From positions 1-64,000 of the forward strand of contig JAFTWX010000055.1 of NCBI GenBank assembly GCA_017465095.1: a stretch of 64,000 nt of DNA, given 5' to 3'. The stretch is from Lachnospiraceae bacterium. GTDB taxonomy: Bacteria; Bacillota; Clostridia; Lachnospirales; Lachnospiraceae. The stretch's first letter is position 1; each line of letters starts with the position of its first letter. The translations under genes and the position numbers were made by a program. Below are positions 51,306 through 59,856 of this stretch, piece by piece. The notes below the pieces were generated by a model that was given only the letters and a program-made list of their open reading frames with translations, searched no databases and had not been told where the DNA came from.

Positions 51306-52044
51306 GTGTTTTATGCTATTTTTGCTTGTTGCGGCGATTTTCTGTCTGGCATATTTTGTGATGCTGCTAAACCGTGTAGGGGCGCACACATTTTTCTTTG
51401 TGTTTCCGATGATTGCTTTTGGCTGTTTCGGGCTTATGTTTGCTATCGACCGGCAGTTTAAGGGGAAGTGGAAGATTCCGGGGAAATGGATTTTGGCTTT
51501 CCGCATTTTGGTGGGAACCGGATGTTTGGTGTTTGCGGTTCTTCTCGGCGTTATTTTGCATGGACAGAGTGTGGGACCGGAGACGGAAGCAGATTATATT
51601 GTGGTACTCGGGGCGGGACTTCGGGGCGATAGGCCTTCTCTTGTTTTGCAATACCGGATCAATGCGGCGGCTGAGTATCTGCAGGAAAATCCGGACACGA
51701 CAGCCATCGTCAGCGGCGGACAGGGACCGGATGAATGGATCTCCGAAGCGGAGGCTATGCGCCTGGGACTTGAGGCGAAAGGGATATCCGGCGATCGAAT
51801 TATTTTGGAGGACGCTTCGACCTCCACGGAAGAAAATCTGACGTATTCAAAGAAATTGATGGAAGACGATGTGTCGGTGGTGATTGTAACAAATAAATTC
51901 CATGTTTATCGGGCACTTCATATAGCGGGAGAGTGCGGGTACACGGATGTGTCGGGGCTTGGCGCGGACAATGTGAGCTGGCTCAATCCGACGAATTATC
52001 TGCGGGAATGTCTTGCGGTGGTGAAAGATGTGGTATTGCCGTAG
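51280..52044 (+). CDS. DUF218 / YdcF-like membrane protein
   Basis: The 254-residue protein has about four N-terminal hydrophobic helices (about 8-100) and a soluble DUF218 domain. Motifs are ADYIVVLGAGLRGDRPS, AIVSGGQGPDEWISEAEAM, DRIILEDASTSTEENLTYSK and VVIVTNKFHVYRAL. DUF218 proteins (YdcF, SanA, ElyC) act in the envelope, some in peptidoglycan or lipid-carrier metabolism; the reaction is not known. Its start overlaps glgB by 26 bp and follows a GAGGTG site. Confidence 0.85.
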   Translation: MKKKQRMHKCFMLFLLVAAIFCLAYFVMLLNRVGAHTFFFVFPMIAFGCFGLMFAIDRQFKGKWKIPGKWILAFRILVGTGCLVFAVLLGVILHGQSVGPETEADYIVVLGAGLRGDRPSLVLQYRINAAAEYLQENPDTTAIVSGGQGPDEWISEAEAMRLGLEAKGISGDRIILEDASTSTEENLTYSKKLMEDDVSVVIVTNKFHVYRALHIAGECGYTDVSGLGADNVSWLNPTNYLRECLAVVKDVVLP

Positions 52045-52075
52045 GGAAAAAGAATTATAGATGTAGAAATTGAAA

Positions 52076-52108
52076 ATCCGTCCACGTTTTGTGGACGGAT
52101 CATTTTTT
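52076..52108. terminator. Bidirectional terminator
   Basis: ATCCGTCCAC (52076-52085) pairs perfectly with GTGGACGGAT (52091-52100) around GTTTT, then CATTTTTTT. On the minus strand ATTTTCA follows the stem, so it may also serve the PH-domain gene. Confidence 0.88.
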
Positions 52109-52476
52109 TAAAGCGTATGTTCTGCAATCATTTTACCGATCTTGACGATGTCATTCGGACCGGAAAAGTCGAATTTTACTTTGCCGATGCTGGTGACATA
52201 CAATTCCAAAGAACAATCATCTTCCACATTGCTGTCATTTTCAATGGAAAACAACTGAATCTTGGAATACGGAAGAGATGTAAAATCTTTTTTGGAACCG
52301 GCAACGCCGTGGGTATTTAATGTGATAATACGTTTGTCGGTGAAGACAACGTAATCGCGGATGCCCTTGTAATTTCCGACGATTTCCTCTGTGTCAAGAA
52401 TCAGCGGAAGAACGGTTTCCGGTGTTTTTTCCATCTTTTTTAATTTTAAAAATGATACGCTGGTGAAGTCTATCAT
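52108..52476 (-). CDS. Bacterial PH-domain protein
   Basis: A 122-residue cytoplasmic protein of the bPH_1 (PF08000-like) type. The core is a beta barrel with VGNYKGIRDYVVFTDKRIITLNTHGVAGSKKDFTSLPYSKIQLFSIE, then SLELYVTSIGKVKFDF and a final helix DIVKIGKMIAEHTL. The DYVVFTDKRII strand pair is the best signature. The ligand and role are unknown. The start follows GGGGGG(C). It is convergent with the DUF218 gene. Confidence 0.88.
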   Translation of the reverse strand: MIDFTSVSFLKLKKMEKTPETVLPLILDTEEIVGNYKGIRDYVVFTDKRIITLNTHGVAGSKKDFTSLPYSKIQLFSIENDSNVEDDCSLELYVTSIGKVKFDFSGPNDIVKIGKMIAEHTL

Positions 52477-52619
52477 AAGAAAAGCCCCCCTTTTACTTCA
52501 GACCCTTTTACATAGTTATAATAAATATATACCGCAAATCCGACAATATTTCAATAATCTGATTGGCAAATCAAGAAAAAATTCAGTAAAAAAAAATTGA
52601 AAAAAGCAAACATATGTTC

Positions 52620-52668
52620 TTGAAACACAAAGATGAATGTGTTACAATACAAACAGAACAGATGTTCG
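52620..52668 (+). promoter_or_regulatory. Promoter with LexA (DinR) box
   Basis: TTGAAA (52620-52625) and TACAAT (52643-52648) have an exact 17-bp spacer. AGAACAGATGTTCG at 52655-52668 matches the Gram-positive LexA consensus CGAACRNRYGTTYG in 13 of 14 positions and lies on the expected transcription start. This suggests SOS control of the two-gene radical-SAM/DUF4130 module. Confidence 0.85.
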
Positions 52669-52691
52669 ACGAGTTTAAAGGGGAGAAAAGA

Positions 52692-54071
52692 ATGTTAGTG
52701 GTTGAGGATTTAACGATAGACCGGAAGCTTGAAATATTATCGGATGCAGCCAAGTATGATGTGGCCTGTACATCCAGCGGTGTGGACCGGAAAGGGCAGG
52801 CCGGAATGATCGGAAATGCGGCCAAATGCGGGATTTGTCACAGCTTTGCCGCAGACGGAAGATGTATTTCACTGCTCAAGATTTTGATGACAAATGAGTG
52901 TATACATGATTGTAAATATTGCATTAACCGAAGGTCCAATGATACGTTGCGCACATCGTTCACTCCGGAGGAAGTATGTGAGTTGACTATTCAGTTTTAT
53001 CGGCGCAATTATATCGAGGGATTGTTTTTGAGTTCCGGTGTCCGCAAAAGCCCTGACGAGACGATGGAGCAGATTTATATTACGTTGAAGCTTTTGCGAC
53101 AGCAGTACCATTTTAACGGATATATTCATGTGAAGGGCATTCCGGGGGCGTCCCCGGAGCTCATTGAAGCGGTAGGTTTTCTTGCTGACAGGATGAGTCT
53201 GAATTTGGAGCTTCCCACAGCTGACGGGCTGAAGCAGCTGGCGCCCGGAAAGAGCAGGGAGAAGATATTGCTTCCGATGCGCCAGATTCAAAAAGGGATT
53301 CACGGACAAAGGATGCTTTTGACTGACGGAAGAGCGGAGCGACCGGCTCTGCCCATGCAGGAGGAGATGAGCCTTCCGGCGGTAAGCGGCCGCTTGGTAC
53401 CGGCGGCGCCGAGACCGAAGTCTGCTTTTGTTCCGGCGGGGCAGAGCACGCAGATGATTGTGGGAGCGACACAGGAGAATGATTTTCAGCTTCTGACGGT
53501 CGCTGAGTCCCTGTACCGCAGCTATGATTTGAAAAGAGTGTTCTACTCGGCTTACGTGGCGCTCAACGAGGACAGTCTTCTTCCGGAAGTCGGAACCAAA
53601 CCGCCTCTTCTTCGTGAACACCGCCTCTATCAGGCGGACTGGCTGTTACGGTTTTACGGGTTTGAGGCGAAGGAGCTTTTGTCTGAGCAGAGACCGAATT
53701 TTAATGTGTATTTGGATCCGAAATGCGACTGGGCAATCCGGCATTTGGAGCATTTTCCGATTGAAATCAATACGGCGCCTTATGATATGCTTCTGCGTAT
53801 ACCGGGGATTGGGGTGAAGTCTGCCCGCAGGATTGTCAAGGCCCGCAGAAGCAGTCGGCTGGACTTTGATCAGCTGAAACGCATTGGGGTTGTTCTAAAG
53901 AGGGCTCACTATTTTATTACATGCAACGGCAAAATGATGTACCGGACAAAGATAGATGAAGATTACATTACACGCAGGATTCTTGATTTGGATCACAAAA
54001 AGAACTGGGAACTGGATTACAATGTGACTTTCCGCCAACTCTCCCTGTTTGATGATAAAAATTTTGCGTAA
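52692..54071 (+). CDS. Radical SAM protein, putative DNA modification/repair (TIGR03916 type)
   Basis: The 459-residue protein has Cys-x3-Cys-x2-Cys in NECIHDCKYCINR for the radical-SAM 4Fe-4S cluster, preceded by further conserved Cys in KCGICHSF. The middle is radical-SAM-barrel-like (GLFLSSGVRKSPDETMEQI, YIHVKGIPGASPELIE). A C-terminal helix-hairpin-helix, MLLRIPGIGVKSARRIVKARR, is a DNA-binding element. A Pro/Ala/Arg-rich insert lies at about 215-255. The start at 52692 follows AAAGGGGAGA; an ATG at 52614 is upstream of the promoter. The LexA box just upstream fits a repair function; the chemistry is unknown. Confidence 0.88.
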   Translation: MLVVEDLTIDRKLEILSDAAKYDVACTSSGVDRKGQAGMIGNAAKCGICHSFAADGRCISLLKILMTNECIHDCKYCINRRSNDTLRTSFTPEEVCELTIQFYRRNYIEGLFLSSGVRKSPDETMEQIYITLKLLRQQYHFNGYIHVKGIPGASPELIEAVGFLADRMSLNLELPTADGLKQLAPGKSREKILLPMRQIQKGIHGQRMLLTDGRAERPALPMQEEMSLPAVSGRLVPAAPRPKSAFVPAGQSTQMIVGATQENDFQLLTVAESLYRSYDLKRVFYSAYVALNEDSLLPEVGTKPPLLREHRLYQADWLLRFYGFEAKELLSEQRPNFNVYLDPKCDWAIRHLEHFPIEINTAPYDMLLRIPGIGVKSARRIVKARRSSRLDFDQLKRIGVVLKRAHYFITCNGKMMYRTKIDEDYITRRILDLDHKKNWELDYNVTFRQLSLFDDKNFA

Positions 54072-54081
54072 GGGGTATGAA

Positions 54082-54849
54082 ATGGAGCAAGGAAAGATAA
54101 TTTACATATGTGAAAATACGCCGGATGGGATTTTTACGGCAATCTATGATGCGTGGGCGTCCCGTATCCCCGATGAACGGCTGGACATCATAGTGGACGG
54201 GGACTATACCTTTGAGCTTTTTGCAGAGTACCGGTATGTGGAGACGGATATGGAGAAGGCTGTGAAGGTGGCGAGGTCTGTCAGTCGGAAAATATCTCCG
54301 GAAGCTTATCGACAGATGTATGTCGCCGCACTTTCCCATGAGGAAGATAAGATTATGGCTGTGTACCGATTTTTGAAGCTGGGTTTCCGGGCAGGGGCGT
54401 CTGTGACGGACATGCACGGAATGCAGGAGGTGTGCAGGGTGTTTGAGCTTTGCAGGAATGTGAGCAATGAGGCCTGCAGTTTCCGGGAGTTTCTTCGCTT
54501 TGCAGAACTGGAAAACGGAATACTTTTGGCCCGAATCCGACCGAAAAATTTTGTGCTTCCGCTGATTGCAGGACATTTTGCAGACCGGTTTCCGGAGGAG
54601 CATTTTGCCATTATAGATGACACTGCGCAGATGGGCGCCTTTCATGAAAAAGGAAAGAAATGGTTTTTGTCGCCGATTGATGCTGAGGCGATTGAGCGGT
54701 TGTGGAACAGCGAACGTTCCCGGGAATATGAAACACTTTGGAAACTGTTTTTCAAGACGATTGCGATCGAGCAGCGGAGGAACTACCGGTGTCAGCGGAC
54801 AATGTGCGCCCTGCGTTATCGGGATTATATGTTGGAATTTGATGCCTGA
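54082..54849 (+). CDS. DUF4130 protein, partner of the radical SAM repair enzyme (TIGR03915 type)
   Basis: A 255-residue protein starting IIYICENTPDGIFTAIYDAWASR. It has a central RFLKLGFRAGASVTDMHGMQEVCRVFELCRNVSNEACSFREFLRF and a C-terminal HFADRFPEEHFAIIDDTAQMGAFHEKGKKWFL, the DUF4130 pattern. Members are nearly always encoded next to the TIGR03916 radical-SAM protein. Some bacteria fuse this domain to a uracil-DNA-glycosylase-like domain, which also points to DNA repair. It starts 10 bp after its partner and should share the SOS-type promoter. The earlier in-frame ATG at 54049 lacks a ribosome-binding site. Confidence 0.87.
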   Translation: MEQGKIIYICENTPDGIFTAIYDAWASRIPDERLDIIVDGDYTFELFAEYRYVETDMEKAVKVARSVSRKISPEAYRQMYVAALSHEEDKIMAVYRFLKLGFRAGASVTDMHGMQEVCRVFELCRNVSNEACSFREFLRFAELENGILLARIRPKNFVLPLIAGHFADRFPEEHFAIIDDTAQMGAFHEKGKKWFLSPIDAEAIERLWNSERSREYETLWKLFFKTIAIEQRRNYRCQRTMCALRYRDYMLEFDA

Positions 54850-54890
54850 TCCTGCATATATTTTATGGAAGGATTTTAAGGCGGGGCAGA

Positions 54891-55628
54891 ATGAGAGAAC
54901 CGGTGCGCAGACGAAGATGGATTTTTCTTTTGGGAGTGGCGGATTTGGTGTTACTGTGTCTGTTTTTCGGACGCTGCGACAGCGATGGAAGTGTCACGGC
55001 GTGCGTGGAAGCATGCGGGCCAAAGGCTGACGTGGTAGCGGAGACGACGATGCAGATGGATGAGGCACCGGAATGCAAAAGAATTGCCCTTACGTTTGAT
55101 GACGGTCCGAATCACATTTACACGGAACCTCTTTTGGACGGATTGAAGGAGAGAGGAGTCAAGGCCACGTTCTTTTTGATCGGAAATGAGGTGGAAAAGC
55201 ATCCGGAGATTGCCCGGCGGATTGCCGAGGAGGGGCATGTGATCGGAAATCACTCCTTTTATCACGTGGATTTGTCATCGCTGAGCGCGGAGGAGGCGAT
55301 TTTTCAGGTGTCCAGAACCAACGAAGTGATCTATGAGGTGACCGGGCAGTATCCGCAATATCTCAGACCGCCTTTCGGAAGGAGTCATCCGGCCATCACC
55401 TGCGAGCAGCCTATGATCGAGGTGCTGTGGACCATTGATTCCAGAGACTGGGCGCTTGACGATGTCGGGACGGTTGTGATGAACGTGATACCGGAAGCAG
55501 AGGACAACGCGATCATATTGATGCACGATGCTTCTTCGACCAGTGTGGCAGCAGCGTTCAGTATTGTGGACAATCTCAAACAAAAGGGATATGATTTCGT
55601 GACACTGGATGAGATTTTATCTCCGTAG
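54891..55628 (+). CDS. Polysaccharide deacetylase (NodB domain, extracytoplasmic)
   Basis: The 245-residue protein has an Arg-rich start, one membrane helix (about 9-27) and an outer NodB domain (about 60-240). Catalytic motifs are RIALTFDDGPN (base and metal Asp), GNHSFYHVDLSSL (metal His pair), LRPPFGRSHPA and ILMHDASST. It should deacetylate peptidoglycan or a related amino-sugar polymer at the cell surface. The Cys in FGRCDSD just after the helix is not a typical lipobox. Confidence 0.9.
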   Translation: MREPVRRRRWIFLLGVADLVLLCLFFGRCDSDGSVTACVEACGPKADVVAETTMQMDEAPECKRIALTFDDGPNHIYTEPLLDGLKERGVKATFFLIGNEVEKHPEIARRIAEEGHVIGNHSFYHVDLSSLSAEEAIFQVSRTNEVIYEVTGQYPQYLRPPFGRSHPAITCEQPMIEVLWTIDSRDWALDDVGTVVMNVIPEAEDNAIILMHDASSTSVAAAFSIVDNLKQKGYDFVTLDEILSP

Positions 55629-55731
55629 GATTGAATTTCGTGTAGCGGTCGGATATACTTTAAGAAGGTCGGCAAGCTGCAGAGGTTTCGCATGTGCAGC
55701 CGACGGATCAAAAGAAAGTGACAGAGGAAAC

Positions 55732-57066
55732 ATGGATTTATTTGAATATATGCGTGAAAATACAATGGAGAAGGAGTCGCCGCTGGCGGCCAGAATGCGT
55801 CCGTCCACTCTCGGGGAGATTGTGGGACAGAAGCATATTTTGGGAGAGGATAAGCTCCTTTACCGCGCCATCAAGGCGGACAAGCTCAGCTCCCTCATTT
55901 TTTACGGACCGCCTGGGACCGGGAAGACGACGATAGCCAAAGTGATTGCCAATACGACAAGTGCAGAGTTTACACAGATCAATGCCACGGTTGCAGGCAA
56001 GAAAGATATGGAAGAGGTTGTGGCCAAGGCGAAGGATACCCTTGGTATGTACCAGAAAAAGACGATACTTTTCATCGATGAGATTCATCGTTTCAACAAG
56101 GGACAGCAGGATTATCTTCTGCCGTTTGTGGAGGACGGAACGATTATTTTGATCGGTGCGACCACGGAGAATCCTTATTTTGAAGTGAACGGAGCTCTTT
56201 TGTCCCGCTCCATCATTTTTGAGTTAAAGCCGCTGGAGAAGGAGGATGTCAAATCGCTTCTCCGCAGAGCGGTGGAGGATTCCGACAAGGGTATGGGAGC
56301 ATACGATGCCTGTATCGAGGAAGATGCGCTGGAGTTTTTGGCGGACGTGGCAGGAGGCGATGCCCGTCATGCGCTCAATGCGATTGAAATCGGCGTTTTA
56401 ACCACCGGCCGCAGTGAGGACGGAAAGATTCACATTACGCTTGATGTGGCGTCGGAATGTATCCAAAAGCGTGTGGTAAAATATGATAAGTCCGGAGATA
56501 ATCATTATGATACAATCTCGGCGTTTATTAAGAGTATGAGAGGTTCTGACCCAGATGCAGCGGTGTATTATCTGGCCAAGATGCTGTACGCAGGGGAGAG
56601 CGTGACATTTATTGCCCGGCGCATGATGATTTGTGCAGCGGAAGATGTAGGTATGGCCGATCCGCATGCACTTCAGGTTGCGGTCAGTGCATCCCTTGCA
56701 GTGGAACGCGTCGGAATGCCGGAGGCGCAGATTATTTTGTCGGAGGCGGCGATTTACATTGCGACGGCGCCGAAGAGTAACACAGCGTGCAATGCCATAT
56801 TTGCAGCATCGGATTGCGTAAAAGCCACAGGAAATCTGAAGGTTCCGACCCATTTACAGGATGCCCATTACAAAGGGGCGGCGAAGCTGGGACATGGAAT
56901 CGGGTACCAATACGCCCACGATTATCCGAAGCATTATGCGCATCAGCAGTATCTGCCGGATGAGCTGGTGGGAACTGCATTTTATGAGCCGACGGAAATG
57001 GGTTATGAGAGGCAAGTACAGGAGCATATGAAATGGCTAAAGGAAGACGAGACGGACAACGGATGA
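55732..57066 (+). CDS. rarA: Replication-associated recombination protein RarA (MgsA)
   Basis: A 444-residue AAA+ ATPase related to clamp loaders that acts at stalled replication forks. Motifs are SPLAARMRPSTLGEIVGQKHILG, Walker [12 protein letters not shown], Walker B ILFIDEIHRFNKGQQD, sensor 1 IGATTENPYFEVNGALLSR, and the C-terminal family sequence YDKSGDNHYDTISAFIKSMRGSDPDAAVYYLAKML. The start at 55732 follows an AGAGGA site; a GTG/ATG-type extension from 55609 overlaps the previous gene and gives an unrelated Arg/Cys-rich tail. It overlaps the next gene by 34 bp. Confidence 0.95.
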   Translation: MDLFEYMRENTMEKESPLAARMRPSTLGEIVGQKHILGEDKLLYRAIKADKLSSLIFYGPPGTGKTTIAKVIANTTSAEFTQINATVAGKKDMEEVVAKAKDTLGMYQKKTILFIDEIHRFNKGQQDYLLPFVEDGTIILIGATTENPYFEVNGALLSRSIIFELKPLEKEDVKSLLRRAVEDSDKGMGAYDACIEEDALEFLADVAGGDARHALNAIEIGVLTTGRSEDGKIHITLDVASECIQKRVVKYDKSGDNHYDTISAFIKSMRGSDPDAAVYYLAKMLYAGESVTFIARRMMICAAEDVGMADPHALQVAVSASLAVERVGMPEAQIILSEAAIYIATAPKSNTACNAIFAASDCVKATGNLKVPTHLQDAHYKGAAKLGHGIGYQYAHDYPKHYAHQQYLPDELVGTAFYEPTEMGYERQVQEHMKWLKEDETDNG

Positions 57067-58337
57067 TCATCATTTCCCTGGATGCAGTCGGGGAGAGAGA
57101 TCTTGCATTTTTGAGCGGGTTACCGAATTCTAAAAAATTAAGAGAGAAGGCAGCGTATTGCGATCATGTGAAAAGCGTTTATCCGTCTGTGACGTACCCT
57201 GCCCACACGACGATTGTGACGGGGCTTAGACCTGCGCAGCACAAAGTGGTCAATAATCTCCGTATCCAGCCGGAGCGTAGCGGCTGCGAAGACTGGCTGT
57301 GGCATCGCAAATATGTTAAGGCGGATACGATTTATGATGCGGCAAGACGAAACGGGTACGTGACCGCTTCGCTTTTGTGGCCGGTGACGGCAAGGAGCCG
57401 GATCCGTTACTGTGTTCCGGAGATTTTTCCGAACCGGAGCTGGCAGAATCAGGTTATGATTTCGGCTGTGAACGGACCGATTCCTTATCAGATAGAACTC
57501 CTTAAGAAGTTCGGAGATCAGCTGCAGGGGACGAAACAGCCATTCTTGGACAATTTTGTGACAGACGCGGCGGAATATACCATTCTTAAATATAATCCGG
57601 ATTTGTTTCTCATACATTTGACGGATGTGGATACACACCGCCATCTTTACGGGTTGGATGCACCGAAGGTGCAGGAGGCCCTGCAACGCCACGATGAAAG
57701 ACTGGGACGCATTTGGGAAGCGCTGGAGGAGACCGGCGACATGGAGAAGACGACGGTGGTTGTTTTGGGCGACCACTGCCAGGTGGATGTGCATACGGTC
57801 GTTTATCCGAACTATTATTTGAAGAAAGCCGGATTTATTACATGTAAAGGTGACAAGATAGATTCGTATGACTTTTATGCGCAGCACTGTGACGGAAGCT
57901 GTTATATTTATGCAGGTGATGAGCTTCTGCGGGATATGAAAGACATGTCAAAGGATGAGAGAAAAAGTCTGATGGCGACACTGCGCGCATGTCTTGGGCA
58001 GATTCCGGAGGAGATGATTGCGAAAATTGTTTCCCGCAGGGAAGTGAAGCAGATGGGTGCGGATGAAAACTGTGTCTGTATGCTGGAAGCAAAACCGGGG
58101 TATTATTTCCAAAATGCTTTTGAAAAACCATATGAGAAGGTGGAAGAAATGACCGGACACCGCATGCGGGCGACACACGGATATACGCCGGATCTGCCGG
58201 GATATGAGACATTTTTTATGATGAGCGGATACGGGGCAGAACCGGGGAAATTGCGGGAGGAGATGCATTTGTACGATGAAGCGCCGATACTTGCGGATAT
58301 TCTCGGGGTGACGTTGAAAGAAAAGAGCAGCTGTTAA
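57033..58337 (+). CDS. Alkaline-phosphatase-superfamily nucleotide pyrophosphatase/phosphodiesterase-like protein
   Basis: A 434-residue protein of the type I phosphodiesterase/NPP family. It starts MIIISLDAVGERDLAFL, has the nucleophile Thr in YPSVTYPAHTTIVTGL, metal ligands in LIHLTDVDTHRHLYG and VVLGDHCQVDVHT, and a late His in RATHGYTPDLPGYETFF. No signal peptide is visible, so it acts in the cytoplasm or is moved by other means. The start at 57033 has AGGAG 8 bp upstream and overlaps rarA by 34 bp; an ATG at 57063 (ATGA overlap) is the alternative. Its last codons lie in a hairpin shared with the convergent gene. Confidence 0.85.
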   Translation: MAKGRRDGQRMIIISLDAVGERDLAFLSGLPNSKKLREKAAYCDHVKSVYPSVTYPAHTTIVTGLRPAQHKVVNNLRIQPERSGCEDWLWHRKYVKADTIYDAARRNGYVTASLLWPVTARSRIRYCVPEIFPNRSWQNQVMISAVNGPIPYQIELLKKFGDQLQGTKQPFLDNFVTDAAEYTILKYNPDLFLIHLTDVDTHRHLYGLDAPKVQEALQRHDERLGRIWEALEETGDMEKTTVVVLGDHCQVDVHTVVYPNYYLKKAGFITCKGDKIDSYDFYAQHCDGSCYIYAGDELLRDMKDMSKDERKSLMATLRACLGQIPEEMIAKIVSRREVKQMGADENCVCMLEAKPGYYFQNAFEKPYEKVEEMTGHRMRATHGYTPDLPGYETFFMMSGYGAEPGKLREEMHLYDEAPILADILGVTLKEKSSC

Positions 58338-58348
58338 AACAGCTGCTC
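58318..58348 (-). terminator. Terminator hairpin formed by both converging gene ends
   Basis: GAGCAGCTGTT (58325-58335) and AACAGCTGCTC (58338-58348) form a perfect 11-bp stem. On the minus strand it is followed by TTTTCTTTC, a proper U-rich tail for the DUF4364 operon. Both stop codons (TAA 58335-58337 plus, and the minus stop ending at 58334) lie in the hairpin, so coding and termination are overlaid. Confidence 0.7.
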
Positions 58349-58849
58349 AATTAAATACTGATAGATTTCCTGATTTTTACGTTCCCACTTTTCGCAGATG
58401 GATGATGCGATTTCTTCGGAAGGGACAGATAATGTTATGTCAACCAATGTCTGATTTTTCTCCCGTGCGGTCAAATGGGATTTGTAATCGCCGTCAGTTC
58501 CTTTATAAAACTCACCGATGACAGACACTTCATTTTTGAGAGACATGGATTTTTCCTTTAAATAGGCATCTATGTCTTTTTTGATTTCCGGAGAAATCCG
58601 GTTTTCAAAAAACTGTAAGGTGTCTTCCCCTTCCTCGGTGATGTACAGCTGAGTCCGGTTGCGCACGGTTTTTTCCAAAACCATGTTGCTGTCACAAAGC
58701 TGTGCAAAAACTGTCTGCATCGTCATGTAATTGGTGTATTCTCTGTCCAGAATGTAGTCGGTAATCTGCATCCGTGTCAAAGGGAAGGTTACACGGCCGA
58801 GCATATATAGGACAATGAGTTTATATATGGTATGTGGATCCTGTGTCAT
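58334..58849 (-). CDS. DUF4364 family protein
   Basis: The 171-residue cytoplasmic protein begins with a winged-helix-like domain (YKLIVLYMLGRVTFPLTRMQITDYILDREYTNYMTMQTVFAQL), then DSNMVLEKTVRNRTQLYITEEGEDTLQFFENRI and a beta-rich C-terminal half. This is the DUF4364 pattern, common in Clostridia and thought to be DNA-binding by fold; no target is known. AAAGGAAA precedes the start, and the gene lies 1 bp after the radical SAM gene. Its stop overlaps the convergent phosphodiesterase gene by 4 bp. Confidence 0.9.
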   Translation of the reverse strand: MTQDPHTIYKLIVLYMLGRVTFPLTRMQITDYILDREYTNYMTMQTVFAQLCDSNMVLEKTVRNRTQLYITEEGEDTLQFFENRISPEIKKDIDAYLKEKSMSLKNEVSVIGEFYKGTDGDYKSHLTAREKNQTLVDITLSVPSEEIASSICEKWERKNQEIYQYLIEQLF

Positions 58850-58850
58850 G

Positions 58851-59846
58851 TTATTTCCTTTCTCGTCCCTGATAGTGACCGCCTTCGCGCATCCGGCGGT
58901 GCAGGGTGTTCAATGTATCCCATTTATAAAGACTCCACTTTGGTGCAACAAGCAGATCCGCCGGACCGTCACCGGTTACCCGGTGCAGGACGATGTCCGG
59001 ATCTAACCGGTCAATGCACTTGATCAAAAGTGAAATATAATGTTCTTTGGTTAGGCAGGCAAATTTGCCTGCTTCAAATTCTTCTGCCAGGTCTGTGCCT
59101 TTCAGAATATGAAGGAGCTGAAGCTTGATGCCGAAAATTCCGCAGGCATTCAAGTAATCAATGGTTGCGAGCACATCCCCGTCGTTTTCGCCCGGGAGAC
59201 CGAGTATGACATGGACAACCACCGGTATCTGCAGGCGGTGGAGATTTTTAATCGCCTCCTCGAAGCAGGAGAGGGGATATCCTCTGCGGATATATGCAGC
59301 GGTTCGCTCGTGCATGGATTGCAGGCCGAGTTCTATCCAGACAAATTTATCCGGAAATTCTGTCCGGCAGCGGGAAAGAACGTCCAGCACGTCCTCGCCG
59401 AGACAATCCGGTCTTGTGGCAATGGAGATTCCGCAGACCGACGGATGGGAAAGTGCTGCGCTGTACAGTGCGTAAAGTCTTTCCGGTGCATCGTAGGTTC
59501 CGGTATAGGCCTGGAAATAGGCAATGTATTTCCGACCGACATTTTTGGAACCAAAGCGGGCAAGGGCCGCTTCTATCTGCTGAGGGATATTGTTTTCTGT
59601 CACGGAGGTGGCAAATTCGCCGCTTCCTCCGGCGGAGCAGAAAATGCATCCCCGGGTACCTTTGCTTCCGTCCCGGTTCGGGCATGTGAAACCGCCGTCC
59701 AAGGCGATTTTGAACACTTTTTCTCCGTATTCTTTTTTTAAGTAAGCGCTGAGACTGTTGTATGGTTTGTCCGCCCACTCGTCGCGAATCTGCTGCTCGA
59801 TGGAAACATGACAGCCTGCAGCGTCTTTTGTCTCTTTATTATTCAT
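58851..59846 (-). CDS. Radical SAM protein, YtqA / TIGR01212 type
   Basis: The 331-residue protein has the unusual cluster motif Cys-x12-Cys-x2-Cys in FTCPNRDGSKGTRGCIFCSAGG. GLQSMHERTAAYIRRGYPLSCF, HVILGLPGENDGDVLATI and QLLHILKGTDLAEEF, typical of the YtqA/YhcC family, follow. The reaction is uncertain; relatives act on tRNA or coproporphyrinogen-like substrates. The N-terminus (about 1-28) is longer than most members before DKPYNSLSAYLKKEYG, and no clear Shine-Dalgarno precedes the ATG. It follows the malic enzyme gene by 10 bp and is probably co-transcribed. Confidence 0.88.
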   Translation of the reverse strand: MNNKETKDAAGCHVSIEQQIRDEWADKPYNSLSAYLKKEYGEKVFKIALDGGFTCPNRDGSKGTRGCIFCSAGGSGEFATSVTENNIPQQIEAALARFGSKNVGRKYIAYFQAYTGTYDAPERLYALYSAALSHPSVCGISIATRPDCLGEDVLDVLSRCRTEFPDKFVWIELGLQSMHERTAAYIRRGYPLSCFEEAIKNLHRLQIPVVVHVILGLPGENDGDVLATIDYLNACGIFGIKLQLLHILKGTDLAEEFEAGKFACLTKEHYISLLIKCIDRLDPDIVLHRVTGDGPADLLVAPKWSLYKWDTLNTLHRRMREGGHYQGRERK

Positions 59847-59856
59847 AAATGCTGTA

